Source: Candidatus Nomurabacteria bacterium (GTDB lineage: Bacteria; Patescibacteriota; Minisyncoccia; Phycocordibacterales; UBA9973). Taken from it: a stretch of DNA of 15,893 nucleotides. The stretch spans positions 1 to 15,893 of the forward strand of contig JADZEV010000024.1 of NCBI GenBank assembly GCA_020850295.1, given 5' to 3'. The position numbers and the translations under genes were made by a program. This document shows positions 15,290 to 15,893 of this stretch, piece by piece. Position 1 is the first letter of the stretch. Each line of letters starts with the position of its first letter. Below the pieces are notes generated by a model. That model saw only the letters and a list, made by a program, of their open reading frames with translations. It searched no databases and was not told the DNA's origin.

Positions 15290-15297
15290 GTTATTAT
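15289..15297 (+). promoter_or_regulatory. Extended -10 promoter of rnhB, predicting a leaderless mRNA
   Basis: TGT-TATTAT matches TGnTATAAT with one change. Seven nt (GTAAACA) separate it from the GTG start, the same spacing as at dnaE. It starts at the last T of the terminator run. Confidence 0.6.
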
Positions 15298-15304
15298 GTA
15301 AACA

Positions 15305-15886
15305 GTGAAATACATCATCGGCATAGATGAAGTTGGGAGAGGTCCAATAGCAGGTCCTGTAGCTGTTTGTGCTTGTGCTATATCTTTAACTAATTCTAAA
15401 AAGATAGATTGGAAAGGTGTAAATGATTCTAAAAAACTTTCACAGAAAAATAGGGAACTTTGGCACGATAAAGCAAAAGAATTTAAAAAGAGAGGTTTAA
15501 TAAACTATTTTGTTATTTATAAGAGTAATGTTTTTATAGATAAAAAGGGTATAAGTCTAGCTATCAAAGAATGCATAAAAGAAGCACTTGAAAAATTAAA
15601 GTTAAATCCAAAAGATTGCCAGATACTTTTAGATGGCTCCCTCAAAGCGCCCCTACAATATAAAAATCAAAAAACTATCATAAAAGGCGATCAGAAAGAA
15701 AAGATAATATCTTTAGCTTCAGTTATTGCAAAAGTTTCCCGAGATAGAAAAATGGAGTTATTGCATAAAAAATACCCAAAATATAATTGGGCAAAAAACA
15801 AAGGTTATGGGACTAGAGAGCATTATAGTGCTCTAAAAAAATATGGCCTCAAGTCTCTTCACAGGGTTACATTTTTACAAAAATGA
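15305..15886 (+). CDS. rnhB: Ribonuclease HII
   Basis: Cleaves RNA in RNA-DNA hybrids and removes ribonucleotides misinserted in DNA; 193 aa, a normal length. The signature GIDEVGRGPIAGPV is at residues 6-19, with D8 and E9 in the active site. D110 (ILLDGS) and D147 (KVSRDR) complete the four acidic metal ligands. The substrate-sensing GRG motif is G11-R12-G13. The C-terminal helix region NKGYGTREHY (165-174) and LHRVTF (185-190) is typical of the family. The start is GTG 15305: an in-frame TAA lies 4 nt upstream, and the signature begins only five residues in, so no other start fits. It is divergent from dnaE. Its own extended -10 lies 7 nt upstream, so the message is probably leaderless. 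Confidence 0.96.
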   Translation: MKYIIGIDEVGRGPIAGPVAVCACAISLTNSKKIDWKGVNDSKKLSQKNRELWHDKAKEFKKRGLINYFVIYKSNVFIDKKGISLAIKECIKEALEKLKLNPKDCQILLDGSLKAPLQYKNQKTIIKGDQKEKIISLASVIAKVSRDRKMELLHKKYPKYNWAKNKGYGTREHYSALKKYGLKSLHRVTFLQK

Positions 15887-15893
15887 TAATCAA

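Overview
The window reads as part of a small, AT-rich genome of a Candidate Phyla Radiation bacterium (Patescibacteria), most likely in the Parcubacteria group. This rests on a divergent 16S gene with an insertion, a shortened SecA, very short intergenic regions with strong simple terminators, and many small orphan proteins. It is an inference from sequence character; no tree was built. The genetic code looks standard: TGA ends the HTH gene and rnhB, and Trp is TGG.

Layout, left to right. (1) Positions 1-1000 hold two small unrecognised genes, each with its own promoter and terminator. (2) Positions 1028-3030 hold a stand-alone 16S rRNA gene with a strong promoter, a structured leader and a trailer with hairpins. 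No 23S, 5S or tRNA gene follows. (3) Positions 3031-6827 hold a membrane-anchored DUF192 protein, then an operon for a class I ribonucleotide reductase. In that operon the small subunit NrdB carries the ATP-cone and the large subunit NrdA lacks it. (4) Positions 6812-7701 hold an XRE-type regulator on the minus strand, divergent from a compact RNase P RNA gene. (5) Positions 7702-8092 hold an almost pure A+T stretch with a perfect DnaA box, then a 32-residue Lys/Ala peptide gene. (6) Positions 8093-11345 hold secA and an exported lysozyme/transglycosylase-like protein. (7) Positions 11359-15886 hold, on the minus strand, a 98-aa orphan and the replicative polymerase dnaE, then rnhB divergently on the plus strand.

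The most notable signal concerns translation initiation. The 16S gene keeps its catalytic architecture with convincing compensatory changes (530-loop pseudoknot, top of helix 44, helix 45). Yet its 3' tail reads GGATTAACTCAAAT where GGATCACCTCCTTA is expected, so the anti-Shine-Dalgarno CCTCC is gone. In agreement, no gene here has a convincing Shine-Dalgarno site. Two genes whose starts are fixed by in-frame stops (dnaE and rnhB) have an extended -10 box ending exactly 7 nt before the start codon, which predicts leaderless mRNAs. secA and the DUF192 gene have similar boxes 11 and 14 nt before their starts.

Functionally the genes are core housekeeping: rRNA, tRNA processing, dNTP supply, DNA replication, removal of RNA from DNA, and protein export. 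No mobile element, CRISPR array, tRNA or defence gene was seen. Promoter, terminator and RNA-fold calls were made by eye.
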